A stretch of DNA of 64,000 bases from Saprospiraceae bacterium. Lineage in GTDB: Bacteria > Bacteroidota > Bacteroidia > Chitinophagales > Saprospiraceae. The notes below the pieces were generated by a model that worked only from the letters and a program-made list of their open reading frames with translations, was not told where the DNA came from and made no database searches. Position 1 is the first letter of the stretch. Each line of letters opens with the position of its first letter. Of this stretch, positions 39,870 to 51,250 are shown piece by piece. The stretch is taken from contig JADKFC010000002.1 of the NCBI GenBank assembly GCA_016717655.1, positions 434,001-498,000 of the forward strand, given 5' to 3'. The position numbers and the translations under genes are program-made.

Positions 39870-40367
39870 ATGACTGTTTATAAAGAATTTAATTTTGGTG
39901 GTAACCAGCGTCCGATGGGCAATTTTGGCCCTGTAATTGGACTCATTATCTTCCTTGTGCTTGCCTATTTTGTTATCAAGGGCTTATTTACTGTATTGGC
40001 CATTGCTGCCCCCTTTCTTCTGTTGGCGGCTGCTATCATCGACTATACCGTCATCATTGACTACGCCAGGTTTATATATAAAATGCTCAAAGAGAACCCT
40101 ATTTTTGGCCTGGTTGCCATTGTTTTGACCATAGTAGGCTATCCGGTGGTATTTGGCTATCTTTTTGCCAAGGCCTGGATGCGAAGAAGGGTGAAAAAAT
40201 ACGCTGAAAAAGTAGAAAATGAGCAGAACCGTTTCGATGATTACACCATCGTCAAAGAGGAAGAAAAAGAAGAAGAGGCTGACTTTCTCATTTTACCAAA
40301 AGTAGAAAAGCCCGTAGAGGTTAAAAAGGACCCTGCCAACTCAGAATACGACAATCTCTTCAAATAA
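39870..40367 (+). CDS. Small integral membrane protein of unknown function
   Basis: This 165-residue protein has three hydrophobic segments (VIGLIIFLVLAYFVIKGLF, LAIAAPFLLLAAAIIDYTV, IFGLVAIVLTIVGYPVVFGY), a basic stretch (MRRRVKKYAEK) and a long charged C-terminal tail rich in Glu/Lys (KEEEKEEEADF). The tail is probably cytoplasmic. I do not recognise the family. It has its own -7 boxes and converges with the fibronectin-like gene 28 bp downstream, with no clear terminator between them. Confidence 0.65.
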   Translation: MTVYKEFNFGGNQRPMGNFGPVIGLIIFLVLAYFVIKGLFTVLAIAAPFLLLAAAIIDYTVIIDYARFIYKMLKENPIFGLVAIVLTIVGYPVVFGYLFAKAWMRRRVKKYAEKVENEQNRFDDYTIVKEEEKEEEADFLILPKVEKPVEVKKDPANSEYDNLFK

Positions 40368-40395
40368 AAAAAAACAGATTTTATCAAGTCCAATT

Positions 40396-42470
40396 TTATT
40401 GGGTCCTGATTTCAATTTCTTCACTAAAATCGCTTTGCAATCCCCTCTCATCACTGCCCTTGATCCGGTATTTGATGATATCACCCTTGCGATAAGGGCT
40501 GTCAATAAAGATGGTCGCTTTATCCACCACTCTGTGAGTGACGTAGGGTTTGCCATTGAGTGAGCGGTAAACAATCGTTTTTGCCGATGATGAAGATGAT
40601 TTCCACTGTAAGGTGATTAGCCGCTTCAAGGTGTCAATCTGATAGCTAAGTTGTTGCGGAGCAGGCAGCTTTTTATCCTCAAAAGCCTTTAGGGTAAGGG
40701 TTGAGATAGATGGAGATTTTAAGCCCGCATCATCAATGGCATAAAGTGTATATTCATATTCTTTGCCCGGATTTACCTTTTTATCCGTAAAACTTGCAAT
40801 AGAAGGTCGTGAAGTGCATCGATAAACTTCTGCAAAGTTTTGTTCACCCACTCCCCGCCTCAATAACACATTGGCTTTTACATCATGAGAACCGCTGTTG
40901 GCCCATTGCAGGTTGATTCCTTCCTTATCTGAAAAACTACGCTGAAAAACAGGTGAAGTGGGAGCCACCTTGTCTGGCTTATTGAGGGTTAGTATTTCAG
41001 AATAACCTGAATAGTTGAATCTGTGGTCAATGGCCACCAACTTATAGTGAATTTGTTCTGTTAGCACATTGAGAGGAAGCGTATCTCTCCAAAAAGTATC
41101 CTGGAGGGTCTGTCAGTTCGATTGATAAAAGTATGTCGCAGGTTGTTAGAATAATGAACAAAATAGCCTCTCAGGTCTGATTCACTTCCCATTCTCCACC
41201 GAACCGTCACCACGCCATTGGTATCAATGTCACCCTCCAGTCCTACCGGTGGCATTGGTGCAATGCTGTCAATGATGGTGCCGTACTGAGGCATGCTCAC
41301 ATTGACATTGTCTTCTTTGTCGAATACGGCTATCCAGTAATAATTATTGATGTTTTCATTACAGGTAGAATCGATAAATGAACGCACGTTGCCAGGTAAA
41401 ATTTTAGGAGTAATTTCTACAAATTCCTTTTGCTGCTCATTGCTTTTTGAAATTCTGAAACCTTTAATGTCCAGGTCTTCATCACTTACCTTCCAGCTTA
41501 TTTTCATCATGGCCTTACCCAGATAATCCAATTGTACATCATAAGGCGCTCCGGGTGCAGTGCGGTCTCTGCCCATTGCTTTCACGGCATCCGACAAAGG
41601 GCCTTTGGTAGCAAAGGAGGTGAGGCCCTGAACCTTATACTGGTAGGCAATATAATTGGCCTCAACAGAATCCTTAAAAGTAAATGCTTCTGCATCTTTA
41701 TAAGCAACATAGGCCACCGGTCTTGGGGTGATTAGCTGCCAGCTCAATCCTTCATCTGAAGAACGATAAACATGGAAGGCCGAATAATAATTTTTGTAAT
41801 AGCTACGGTTCCATTTAAAAGCAATGGCTTTTTCTCCTTCGCTAATATCGGTAATTTCAATTTTGGGATAGGATTCTTCGCTTGCTACTGCTGGAGCCAG
41901 AGCAACTGAAGTGGTATCTGCCAGAGATGTAAGTTTATAAATATAAGAATTGTCCTTTATAACCGTATTGTCTTCAAATCTCAAGGCAGAAGCCAAAGCG
42001 GCTTCTCTGCTGAATTCACATGCGAGCAAACAAGCGGAGTGTAGATTGGTGAGTTGATCACTCATACTCATAAAGTTGTCAGGAGTCATGGCTTGTTGAG
42101 GCACTGTACCATGAATGGCCTGACCTGCCACCATGAGCATGGTATCTGTTGGGTTTTCTGCTACCTTTTTTTTCCAACCATCCAAAGATAGTGGCTTCCA
42201 TGCTGATGCCAGGACCTCCCATTTCAAGGTCGTTCCTGAATTCGATTTGTTGGCCCTTTCAATTTTATAGCCATGGTAGTTGTTGAGTCGCCAATCACCA
42301 GATGATTGAGGTGCCCATCGCAAAATCACGCCTGTTCCCTCAAAATAGGCAGCTGTCATAACCAAAGGAGAGCGCAAAGAGTCTTGACGCAGTTGTTCTT
42401 GGGCAGTGGATGCCCATATTGTCAAACAAACAAAAGATATTGTAATCGTATATATTTTTAATCTTTTCAT
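40396..42470 (-). CDS. Secreted fibronectin-type-III-like protein, last gene of the giant-protein operon (frameshifted)
   Basis: The 691-residue repaired protein has a signal peptide (MKRLKIYTITISFVCLTIWASTAQ) and a series of beta-sandwich repeats of FN3 type, each with a core such as ISWKVSDEDLDIKGFRISKS, VTVRWRMGSESDLRGYFVHY or LQWANSGSHDVKANVLL and an end like YEYTLYAIDDAGLKS. The frame breaks at about 41110-41116; one extra C gives DQTLQDTFWRDTLPLNVLTEQ and continues to 40396. No T9SS sorting domain is seen at the C-terminus. It lies 9 bp behind the giant protein gene and is likely a surface partner of it. Confidence 0.8.
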
Positions 42471-42479
42471 GCTACCAAT

Positions 42480-44663
42480 TTAAATTCTGAAAGCCAGAGG
42501 GCCAAGTGAACCCAATACATCATTTCCATTCTCATCAGGGTAAATATATTGTATCCCAAATACCTGAACTCCTTTGGTCCAGTTCATATACCTGATCTGA
42601 TCCAGGATCCTGCTCCTGTTTTCATGCTCATCAAAAAAACTTTTCTGTGCCGGAGTCATTAGATCGTAAGTAGTGATCAATGACGAACCCACAGAGCTCC
42701 TGATGGTGGTGAGTGAATTGGCAAATATTACAGCCTCTCTTCGCAGTTGTTTGTAGTGTTCTGTGCCCGCAACCGTAGGCTCGTACCTTAAAATGGTCTT
42801 GGTCCTACCCGCTACAAAAGAGGCCATGCCCATGATGGGTGTGCCTGAAAATGAAGGCGTAATCCCAATACCCCCGGATATTCCTGCGCCAACATAAGTA
42901 GTAAATGCTGAATTGATCTGATCTTGTGTTAGCGGAGCCTTCTTAAAGGAGTTGCTGGCAAAACCGGTACTGTTATCGTAAATGTTGAAACCACTGATGG
43001 GCATAATATTAGGACACAGCACAGTTGATCCCGGATTGGCATTTCTGGTTCGCCTGATGATGTCTGCTCTTTCCAACATCATGCGACTATAATTCTGGGT
43101 AATTCGTTTGTTTGCTATTTCGCGAAGATAACTGTTGATGGGTATTGGGGTTGTGGCCGTTGAACCATCCAGGCTTTCAGGAACAGGTTGAAGGAAAAAT
43201 TTCAACCTGGGAGTGAATGTTTTGTTGGACTGAGGCACTACCTTAAAAGATTCAGCATCTACCCATTCAAAACTCTCCTCCATGTTTTTTTCTATCTTGC
43301 CCAGCTCATAGCCAAAGTTTATCTTACTAAATGTCCAGTCTGGTTGTTCTGCCTGGATTTTTTCAGTTAAGCGATTGAATTTTGAGGTTTTAAAATAATA
43401 AGAATAAATTTCTCTTTCGAATTGATTGACCCTTCCACCCGGGAGACTGATCCTCTTGTATTGGTTGGAATTAATGGTATTACTGCCCACCACCGCACTA
43501 AAATTGAATACTTGTAAGGAAGTAATGATGCGAGAAGGTACCATTACGGTGCTGGTCACCGCAGCAGATAACATTGGGTTAGTACCTGATGACGACGCCC
43601 CTGGTATTGGCGTGTCTTTACGTATTATTTGAACACAATAAAGTTTATCATTCACCAATTGATTCGTTTGGAAAATGGCACCTGTTTGCCCCCTCATAAT
43701 GCGCACTGGTGTTTGGAAGGATTGATTATCTTCATCTGTAAATCGCGCATAAAAAGTAGTGACTACACTGCTTACATCTCCCTCAGCAAAAAATCCATTA
43801 TTGGCTCTTTTACACCTTACATATCCTTCATTGGCCCTGTGTTCTCCCTTCAGAAAGTGCTGTTGTCGGATGTAGGGATAGGTAAATGACAGGTTTTCGT
43901 CAACAATTCTATCAGGCTCATCGCCGGTGGTAAATTCGTGGATTCGCTCTTCTCTGAATAACCTGCCAGCAGTAGTGAGATCGCGACCGTTTTCTCGGAT
44001 TCTGGCTTCTACCCTGATCGTGTGAAGCGAGTTGGCCTGTAATACATTGCTGGGTGCAAAATCGTATACCCGATTGTCTTCTATCCAGTTTCCGTTGCCT
44101 GGTAATATTGCAGAACTACCCGATTTTTTAAGTTCAAAGGCATACATGTAAGGTTGTAATCTTCTGACTACCGGAGGATCTGTAGATGAAACATATTCTT
44201 CAATTTCAAAGATACGGTTCATTTCCATCGAAAATGCAGCGGATGCATTGGTATATACAGATACATCAGTAGCTCCGTTGACTGGCTGTACATCCTGAAT
44301 CAGACTGATACCCGCAAATGGATTTCCGGTCACCGGCAAACATACGGTACCTGCTTCAAATACAAAGCTGCATCGACCCTCTGCCAAACCATCGCAAACG
44401 TTGTAGTAAAAACTACCTCTGCCAGAAACCCACTCCGGATTGGGCAGACCTCCTTTTAAAATCATGGCTGCACTGGCTTCAAAAATGGTTGCCTTGATTT
44501 CTGTGACAAAAAGATTGACTTTAATTCCAAAGGCTCCTTCTATTCCTGCATAAAACTGACCGGTTGCATACCAGCCATCAATGCCTGGCACCCTGTCTGA
44601 TCCTGCACATCTGCGATCTGTTTCGGGGGTAGCATGGGTTACATTGATATCACAGCCCATCAC
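42480..44663 (-). CDS. Giant secreted surface protein, C-terminal part
   Basis: This 727-residue segment is the end of one giant protein; it is joined to the preceding part by one extra T in the T6 run at 44676-44681, giving SLSFFFNLGAVMGCDINVTH. It begins with further beta-rich sequence and includes an Ig-like domain (QDVQPVNGATDVSVYTNASA, FSMEMNRIFEI) typical of Big_5-type adhesin repeats. The last 400 residues (including VNQFEREIYSYYFKTSKFN and LREIANKRITQNYSRMML) are unfamiliar and mostly helical. The C-terminus (LGPLAFRI) has no T9SS sorting signature, so surface attachment probably depends on the neighbouring barrel protein. Function unknown. Confidence 0.78.
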   Translation of the reverse strand: MMGCDINVTHATPETDRRCAGSDRVPGIDGWYATGQFYAGIEGAFGIKVNLFVTEIKATIFEASAAMILKGGLPNPEWVSGRGSFYYNVCDGLAEGRCSFVFEAGTVCLPVTGNPFAGISLIQDVQPVNGATDVSVYTNASAAFSMEMNRIFEIEEYVSSTDPPVVRRLQPYMYAFELKKSGSSAILPGNGNWIEDNRVYDFAPSNVLQANSLHTIRVEARIRENGRDLTTAGRLFREERIHEFTTGDEPDRIVDENLSFTYPYIRQQHFLKGEHRANEGYVRCKRANNGFFAEGDVSSVVTTFYARFTDEDNQSFQTPVRIMRGQTGAIFQTNQLVNDKLYCVQIIRKDTPIPGASSSGTNPMLSAAVTSTVMVPSRIITSLQVFNFSAVVGSNTINSNQYKRISLPGGRVNQFEREIYSYYFKTSKFNRLTEKIQAEQPDWTFSKINFGYELGKIEKNMEESFEWVDAESFKVVPQSNKTFTPRLKFFLQPVPESLDGSTATTPIPINSYLREIANKRITQNYSRMMLERADIIRRTRNANPGSTVLCPNIMPISGFNIYDNSTGFASNSFKKAPLTQDQINSAFTTYVGAGISGGIGITPSFSGTPIMGMASFVAGRTKTILRYEPTVAGTEHYKQLRREAVIFANSLTTIRSSVGSSLITTYDLMTPAQKSFFDEHENRSRILDQIRYMNWTKGVQVFGIQYIYPDENGNDVLGSLGPLAFRI

Positions 44664-47600
44664 GGCTCCGAGGTTAAAAAAGAAAGGGAAAATTCTATGT
44701 CGCCTGTACTCATGGCCATTGACATGCCAAAGGCAAAGCCTGTACCCAGGGGTAGTTCTGGTCTTGGTTGCCCTTCCATCACCGAATTTACATCCCCATC
44801 GAGGCTGGTAAAATCGGATTCTGAACCTAAGCCCCTTTCAAAAATTCTTACAAATTCAGCATCTGGTTCCGGCATGGTAACCGGTATATCGTGGCCAATC
44901 ATCATATAATTGGTGACCCTCATCAATTCTATATCGCCCAGCCCCAATCTTACTCCACAACGATTGGTTGGATTGCCCATGTGAAAGTACCACTTATCCG
45001 GGCCCGCATAAAAATTGGCCCAGACCATGGCATTTTCAGCTGTCCAACCAGCCGGTGGATTGGGAATGGTACCCAAGCCTGTCAACACCGGAAAGTCATA
45101 TGGTACTTTTACTTTTACAAAAAACTGGCCGTTAAAAGTAACAGGGCCGCCAGGAGGTAAATTTAAGGTCATACCAACATAACCGGCAACCGGGCTATTG
45201 CCTGCCCTTCCCACAGTTGATACCGAAATGCCATCTGTCATTACACGAAATGATCCTTTTAAGTCAAGCAGCGTAAGACCGTGCCTGAAACTAAATTCTG
45301 CCAACAACTGTACATCCAGGTTGTAGGCTTTTCCATTGTCATTGGAGCCGAGGATGACTTTAAATTTTAAACCCAGATCGGTATCATAATAAGGCTCATA
45401 CCGCACACCTGAAGGAGGTCTTGCTCCACCGGCTGCAGCCATCACCGCTTCACCCGATGGCAGATCATTGGTCATTCGCATGTGGTGATAAAAACCACCG
45501 CCCAAGCCATACAAGCTCACACCTGAAAAGAGAGTGATGCCCGGAGATAAAACCACAGTTCCATCTACATAAAAATAAGAATACCACTCTGCCGTATTGT
45601 ACACCAGGGCACCGGCTTGCTTTCTACATCCAAAATCGGCATTGATGTCAATTCCAACATCTACACCCATTTTCATTTCCAGGGTTAGCCCTCCTCTTAC
45701 ACCCTCATCAATGGCGGTTTTGTAAAATTCAAGGTAACCGGCTAACTTAATATCTGACGCCTCTATGTCGAGATCGATACGATCCAGGTTTACTCCCGTG
45801 AGATCAAATCGCTGCGGAGATGTCATCAGATCCATGTTAACCAATAGTGAAATTTTGGCAGCTGCTGAAAAACCTCCATCACCTCCGGTTAGGGTAAGGC
45901 GGGGCTGAATGGTGATTCTGTCATTGGAAAAACTAAAATGATCCAGTCCAATAGGAAACCCAGACATGGTAGATTCGCTCTCCTCGGTAAGTACCATCCA
46001 ATCGGGATACATATCTTCTTCATAGTGGTGGCCACCCCCTCCCGATGAAGGTCCGCGTGACATGCCCTCCATGCCGGTGAGCGAAAAAGCAAAGTCTGTG
46101 GTATCAAAGCCGGTCTCTGAATTGAGTCTCAGGTTTTCAATTACAATTTGGGGCAGGCGCACAGATGATGGCATGGTCTGGCCCGAAGGCAGATTGTTAT
46201 TGCCAATGCCCAGGCTGGCGCAAAGGTTGGCTTCGATAAAATTTTCACTTCCTAATGAAGCCCTTATGTAACTGTCATTTCTGATGACTGCCTGAGCCAT
46301 CGAAATCGGAATTCTTATGTTATCAACGGGTCTGACAGACATTACAAAATTAAAAGAATCTCTACGATGCTGCAATTCTGCCTGGTACAACAGGTACTGT
46401 GTTTCTTCGGCAATGGGCAAACCGATTTTACCATTGAAGCCTGCTCTTCGGAAGTTGTTTTGTAGGATGTCAAAATAAATGGTATCCAGTGATACAGCCC
46501 AGCCATTGAAATTACCATCACCATCCCAACGCAATACATTTTCTGCTCTGGCACTAAAGGTGATGCCGGTATTGTCAATAAACATGTTTCTTAAAGCAAA
46601 TGTCAGGCGATTGCGATCAGGACCCTGCAATCTTTCAGGAGTTCTTACTGAAAGTTCTTCCATAAAAAAACCCTTCCATGTATTTCGCATGCTATCTTCT
46701 GAAATGGACGCATGCTCGTAATGGGGTGGTAAAGCTGTGTCAAAACCCGTTGGATTTTCTAAATCAGAAATATCAATCCATACGTTGTGTCCGGGTTGAA
46801 AGCCCCAGCCTTCAGCTCCGGGAAGTTGAAAGGCATCCATATCAATCCTAACCATGACATGGCCACCATTGACAAACCTTCCTCCAAAACGAGCTTCAAC
46901 ATTACCTGATGGTAAGATTTGTCCACTTGCACTTTCCGGAAGCATCCAATCTCTGGTAAACCTAACAGCACCCACCAGGTTGAGCGCTCTGAAACCATTG
47001 CAGTCCCACTCCACAGAAGTGATATTTCGGGGATCTGATGCACCTTCTGCTCCTTTGATTCTAAACTCATTGCCATTTCCCATAGGTAGCACCTGGTCCT
47101 GGGGTAGATACAAACGCACATCATTGCCAAAGCCATTGGTGGTTATACACGCCTGTGCCCCCAAAGAAACAAAGCCATTGACAACTTCCAGATTGGGAAT
47201 TTTGATGTTGACTACCATGTCCATGGAGGCAGAATCTTTGAGAATTCTAACATTAGTAATCCCTATTATTATTTTAGTACCTGATATTTCTTTGTCGATT
47301 CCTATGGGCAAAGACACGGTAGAACCGGATGACAATAAGCTCAACAATTTACCTCCTGCTTCCAGTCCTGCCTCCATGGCATCAGCCGCTGTCTCATCCA
47401 TGCTTAGCAACCGGCCCAATGTGGAGATATGCTCGCTCATCGGAATGGCTGTTTCGATAACTGGGGTTATGGTACCTCCAATCATCTGACGGGAAGCGTT
47501 GATTTGAATACCGGAAAAACTTATTCTTATTTTTACATTGTTCAGAAAAGGCAATGTTACTGTTCCGGTACCACTGCCTGCTCCTTCCAGATGGTCTACG

Positions 47601-48107
47601 GTAATGGTAAATCCTGCCGCTGTAAATGTACTCGTTTCTGTTATGCTACCACTGGGTGTAAGGCTAGTAATGGCAGGGAAGGTACAAGGAGAGGCACACT
47701 CTCCTTCAGTACTTTCTTCTGCCACAACGGGCTCAGATTCAACATAAATGGTAAACTCTCTGATGCTACTGCTGTGGTAGAAGGCATCATTGGTAATATA
47801 CAATTTATCACTGCTTCCCCCTACCTGCATAGACGTCAAATCAGCGTCTGGGTCCTTCAACCACACTACTCTGTAATAATAGGTGCCTTCTTCCGAAAAA
47901 GTTCGGGTCTTTTCATTCACAATGTAGATACCCGACATCAAATCTTCAACAGAGCTAAAATGGGTGGCATTGATTAATTCAGTATTTGCGATTACAATGT
48001 CGTCTCTGTTAAAATCCCTTGAACGTGAGACCTGCAAAACCCATCTCTCATTGACTTCTCCATAATAAGCCGCATCTTCTATGGTTCTTCCATGCATCCT
48101 CAAAGAT
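44660..48107 (-). CDS. Giant secreted surface protein, central part
   Basis: The central 1150 residues follow the N-terminal part after the T6 run at 48108-48113. The sequence contains repeated segments of amphipathic beta strands, such as VSLPIGIDKEISGTKIIIGI, DMDAFQLPGAEGWGFQPGHN, GFSAAAKISLLVNMDLMTSP and HGLTLLDLKGSFRVMTDGIS, reminiscent of long beta-solenoid or barrel-like scaffolds. A glycine/histidine loop (SSGGGGHHYEED) interrupts it. It shows two short cysteine-containing stretches (ECASPCTF). No enzymatic motif was found. It is the body of a roughly 2355-residue protein and is translated together with the flanking parts if the two T-run errors are corrected. Confidence 0.78.
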
Positions 48108-49545
48108 AAAAAACATCTGGAAAACTGTTTAAGGGCAAGGCTCCATTGTCCCACCTGAATATAACATCGCCCGGTGGCAGGGTATCCTGGTTTTCGGGTA
48201 CCATTAATCCAGGCTTCGGCATACCACTTACAAAGGTGTTGCTGAGATTGTAACTAAAAGTACTGCCTGATCGGTTGCGCATGCTGGCTGTAATATTGGC
48301 CGTATACGTTTTGCTCCTTTCGAATGAAGGGGTCAGCCAGGTGTCATTGACCATAAACATGCTGGCTCTTTCTTCATTCGCCGTTGTTACCCCTCTATCG
48401 AGTAAGTATTGAAGCGGGCCTCCGGGTCCCCATCGCAGATCATCGCTCCTGTTGTATATTTCAGAGGAACTGACATTGTTGCGCAGAGACACTTCATAGT
48501 TCAATCGCTGATAATCGGCACAGTAAGGATTAAATTTGATGATGAGCGGCATCACTGAATAGGGTATCGTATCTCCATCAGACGGAAAGTAAAAATCGCA
48601 GACGGGTGAAGCGCAGTCGTGGGTTTCGGCTTCTTCTTCAATACAGGTATAAGCCAGATCCTCATCTTCCTCCTCCTCCTGGTGGAAGAAAAAATGTACA
48701 ATATTGCTATTACCCCGATCCAAAAACATAAGGCTGCCGTCAGGATCAAAAGCAGTTACATAACAAACATACTCATGACCTTCTACCAATTGTACGTCGG
48801 TAAAAGGGTTGATGCCCAACATCGTATTTGGGGTTTCCTGCTGATAGGTTCCAGCAATGTTGAGGTCGTATATTTCATCAATATAAAAACCCAAATCGTT
48901 GAGTGTAGCATCAATCAAATTAAAGCGATACCGTATTCTTGCCCGGTCCATCGGAGCCAGGCCGCTGATGTCGTGTTGCCACACCACATTCAGAATGGTA
49001 TTGACATTTTCATCGTTTTCGGGCATAACAATTTGAGGTCGCTCAATATAGGTTACCGTAAAATTGGCACAGCCCGAAGAGGGATCAGAAATGAGTTGTT
49101 CAGCATCGTTGTAAGCAAAAAAACAAAGGGTGTAGTTGCCCTCGGGTAAAACATGATTGACTGTGATGGCCTCCAATTGTTCTGCACTGAGGTTGTTGGT
49201 ATTTTCAATACCCCCTGTAGTGCTGCCCAACTCGGAGATTTGATTACCCGTAAAAAGTAAGGTTTGGCCTGGGCTGATAGCAATTGGAGCTCCCAGGTAC
49301 TGAATATTGGCTTCGATGCCTGCAGGTCCTGTTATGGTCGCTGAAAATCTAAAGCTATATGGAGTAGAGGTTGTATTGGTGATATTGATATACACATTTG
49401 ACAAGTCATCGAGATAGTAATCCAGGTCTGTTGGGTACGGTGGGTTGATCACCGTATTGATAGACAATTGGGCATTCAAAGAAGAGTACACTATGTTTAA
49501 ACCCAAGAAGAAAATAGCTGTAAAGTATTTAAGACTTTTTACCAT
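48100..49545 (-). CDS. Giant secreted surface protein, N-terminal part (TANFOR-like)
   Basis: The first 480 residues start with a signal peptide (MVKSLKYFTAIFFLGLNIVYSSLNAQ, given in part: FFLGLNIVYSSLNAQ) and a domain reading NPPYPTDLDYYLDDLSNVYI followed by GPAGIEANIQYLGAP and ISPGQTLLFTGNQISEL, then FN3-like segments (TILNVVWQHDISGLAPMDRA) and an acidic run (EEEEDEDLAYTCIEEE). The domain recalls the TANFOR group of very large Bacteroidota surface proteins, which I state as a resemblance, not a search result. The start overlaps the stop of the beta-barrel gene by 17 bp. One extra T in the T6 run at 48108-48113 continues the protein into the central part. Confidence 0.78.
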   Translation of the reverse strand: MVKSLKYFTAIFFLGLNIVYSSLNAQLSINTVINPPYPTDLDYYLDDLSNVYINITNTTSTPYSFRFSATITGPAGIEANIQYLGAPIAISPGQTLLFTGNQISELGSTTGGIENTNNLSAEQLEAITVNHVLPEGNYTLCFFAYNDAEQLISDPSSGCANFTVTYIERPQIVMPENDENVNTILNVVWQHDISGLAPMDRARIRYRFNLIDATLNDLGFYIDEIYDLNIAGTYQQETPNTMLGINPFTDVQLVEGHEYVCYVTAFDPDGSLMFLDRGNSNIVHFFFHQEEEEDEDLAYTCIEEEAETHDCASPVCDFYFPSDGDTIPYSVMPLIIKFNPYCADYQRLNYEVSLRNNVSSSEIYNRSDDLRWGPGGPLQYLLDRGVTTANEERASMFMVNDTWLTPSFERSKTYTANITASMRNRSGSTFSYNLSNTFVSGMPKPGLMVPENQDTLPPGDVIFRWDNGALPLNSFPDVFYL

Positions 49546-51250
49546 CTTTTGCCGATTGAAAAAATGAATAAATCAAATTGACTGACCAACGCAGTTCTCT
49601 GTATTTAACCGCATTGATGGTTGCCCTGTCCAACCAGGAAGAGGTGATTTGCAAGCTGGAAGCTCTGTTGAAAGCCAGGCCAGATTGAAAAGAAATGTTG
49701 GCACTGTGGCCATCACCATCTTCGTTCCAGGTGAGGTAGTAGTATCCTGAATTGATGGAAAAAAATATTTTGGATTTTTCCCACCGCTTTCTGAGCGTAA
49801 AATTGCCTCCCAACCTTCCCGTATTCCGAAGGTTAAATGATTCGTTTGCCTTCATCAATGTTAAACCATAACCCCATTTAGTAACGGTATGGTCATAAGA
49901 CCAACTGCCTGAAATGGTGGTAATGCTTCCATCCCTGTTTTCTATTTCTACCGGACTCACATCTGTGATGGCACTTTTGTTGTAGTTGATGGTAAATTGT
50001 TGTCGGTTCTTTTTTCCGCTGATGCGATAAAACGGAGTAATGCTGGTAACGGCCGTTTGTTGAATGAGTCGAAATGAATCATTTACCATGGCAAAGCCCG
50101 GAGACTGATCAATGGAATAATTGGAATACATCAATTGCAAGCCTCCATTTTTGATGGGTAAAATGCTTGCATTGAGGTGCATGATGTTGCGTGTAGATGT
50201 GTTTTTTCTTACATTCTTTACATTGTTGAGCTGGATGCCATAACTGCCCTGAAAAGTGAATTTCTGATCAAAAAGTCTGAGACCTCCGTTCACTGTGTAA
50301 TTTCTCACATCATCAATGACATAGTGCATGCCAAAGCTTGAATAATTGGGATCGATGTGTTTAAATTTAAATCCCAGGTCAAATGTTTTTTGCATCATCC
50401 TGAAAGATGCATCGTAAGCGAGATTAACCCGGGTGGTGGCATTGGTAGTGAGGTAAGGATGAAGCACTCGCATCACATCCTGCGATCGTTTGTCCTGTAG
50501 GGTGTCGGTTCTTCCCAGTTGGTTGTTGGTTATTGCAGAAAGGTCACCATTCAATTCCAGGAAAAAATATTTCATAAAGGGCATGCTCAGTCGGCTGCCC
50601 AGCACGAGATTTTCTGCCGGTGGCAGCAAGGTTTTAAAAATTTCTGCAGAGGGATCGTTTCCATAGCTATCTTTCACTTTAAGATAATAAACATCCCAAA
50701 ATCTTCGACTGGTACCCACTCCGATTTTGATGCCGTGGGCCTTCCTTTTGTAGTCTCTGACCAGATGGGCATAATAGGCCAGAGAATCGAGATTGTAATT
50801 GGGGGTCTGGATGTTGCCATACATGGCAGACAGTCTGAATATGCCCGGGTTGAGCTCGAGGCCGGCTCCTAAAAATGTTATACCATTCAACGAATAGTTG
50901 CTAAACTGCATGCTTCGATGTCCAAGATGAAGTCTGGCCCATTTATAAGAAGGGCTGACACCAAATCTGACAAAGGGGTTTTCAAAGCCGGAAGAAAACT
51001 GTCCTGTTCTATAGGTAAGGTGGACCGGAAGTGCGATACCAGCCAATTCAAGATTTCCTCTCAAAGAGGCGACGAAGGAATTGGAGTTAATTTTTAGCGT
51101 ATCTCTCCATTGGGTATTGGCATTGTAGCCTATTGAGAAAGATGCACTCTTTCGAAAGAGATTGCCTTTTCGGAAGGCCATGATATCCTGGCTCTGAAGG
51201 CAAAGCGGAAAAAATACTAAAAAAAACAGCACTCCTCTCAACATGGTCAT
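49529..51250 (-). CDS. Outer-membrane beta-barrel protein of the giant-protein operon
   Basis: This 573-residue protein has a signal peptide (MLRGVLFFLVFFPLCLQSQ) and then almost continuous alternating beta strands with aromatic girdles (for example LPVHLTYRTGQFSSGF, FTFQGSYGIQLNNVKN, LRWSVNLIYSFF), as expected of a large outer-membrane barrel of about 22 or more strands. No plug domain is present, so it is not a TonB receptor. Start overlaps the metallopeptidase stop as ATGA, and its stop overlaps the giant gene start, so the three are tightly coupled. It is a candidate export pore or anchor for the giant protein. No family recognised. Confidence 0.8.
   Translation of the reverse strand: MTMLRGVLFFLVFFPLCLQSQDIMAFRKGNLFRKSASFSIGYNANTQWRDTLKINSNSFVASLRGNLELAGIALPVHLTYRTGQFSSGFENPFVRFGVSPSYKWARLHLGHRSMQFSNYSLNGITFLGAGLELNPGIFRLSAMYGNIQTPNYNLDSLAYYAHLVRDYKRKAHGIKIGVGTSRRFWDVYYLKVKDSYGNDPSAEIFKTLLPPAENLVLGSRLSMPFMKYFFLELNGDLSAITNNQLGRTDTLQDKRSQDVMRVLHPYLTTNATTRVNLAYDASFRMMQKTFDLGFKFKHIDPNYSSFGMHYVIDDVRNYTVNGGLRLFDQKFTFQGSYGIQLNNVKNVRKNTSTRNIMHLNASILPIKNGGLQLMYSNYSIDQSPGFAMVNDSFRLIQQTAVTSITPFYRISGKKNRQQFTINYNKSAITDVSPVEIENRDGSITTISGSWSYDHTVTKWGYGLTLMKANESFNLRNTGRLGGNFTLRKRWEKSKIFFSINSGYYYLTWNEDGDGHSANISFQSGLAFNRASSLQITSSWLDRATINAVKYRELRWSVNLIYSFFQSAKDGKKS

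Noticed and set aside
46854..47489. 211-codon plus-strand open frame inside the giant protein gene
   Set aside because: It is antisense to the central part of the giant protein, with no recognisable domain; long shadow frames are common in beta-repeat genes.
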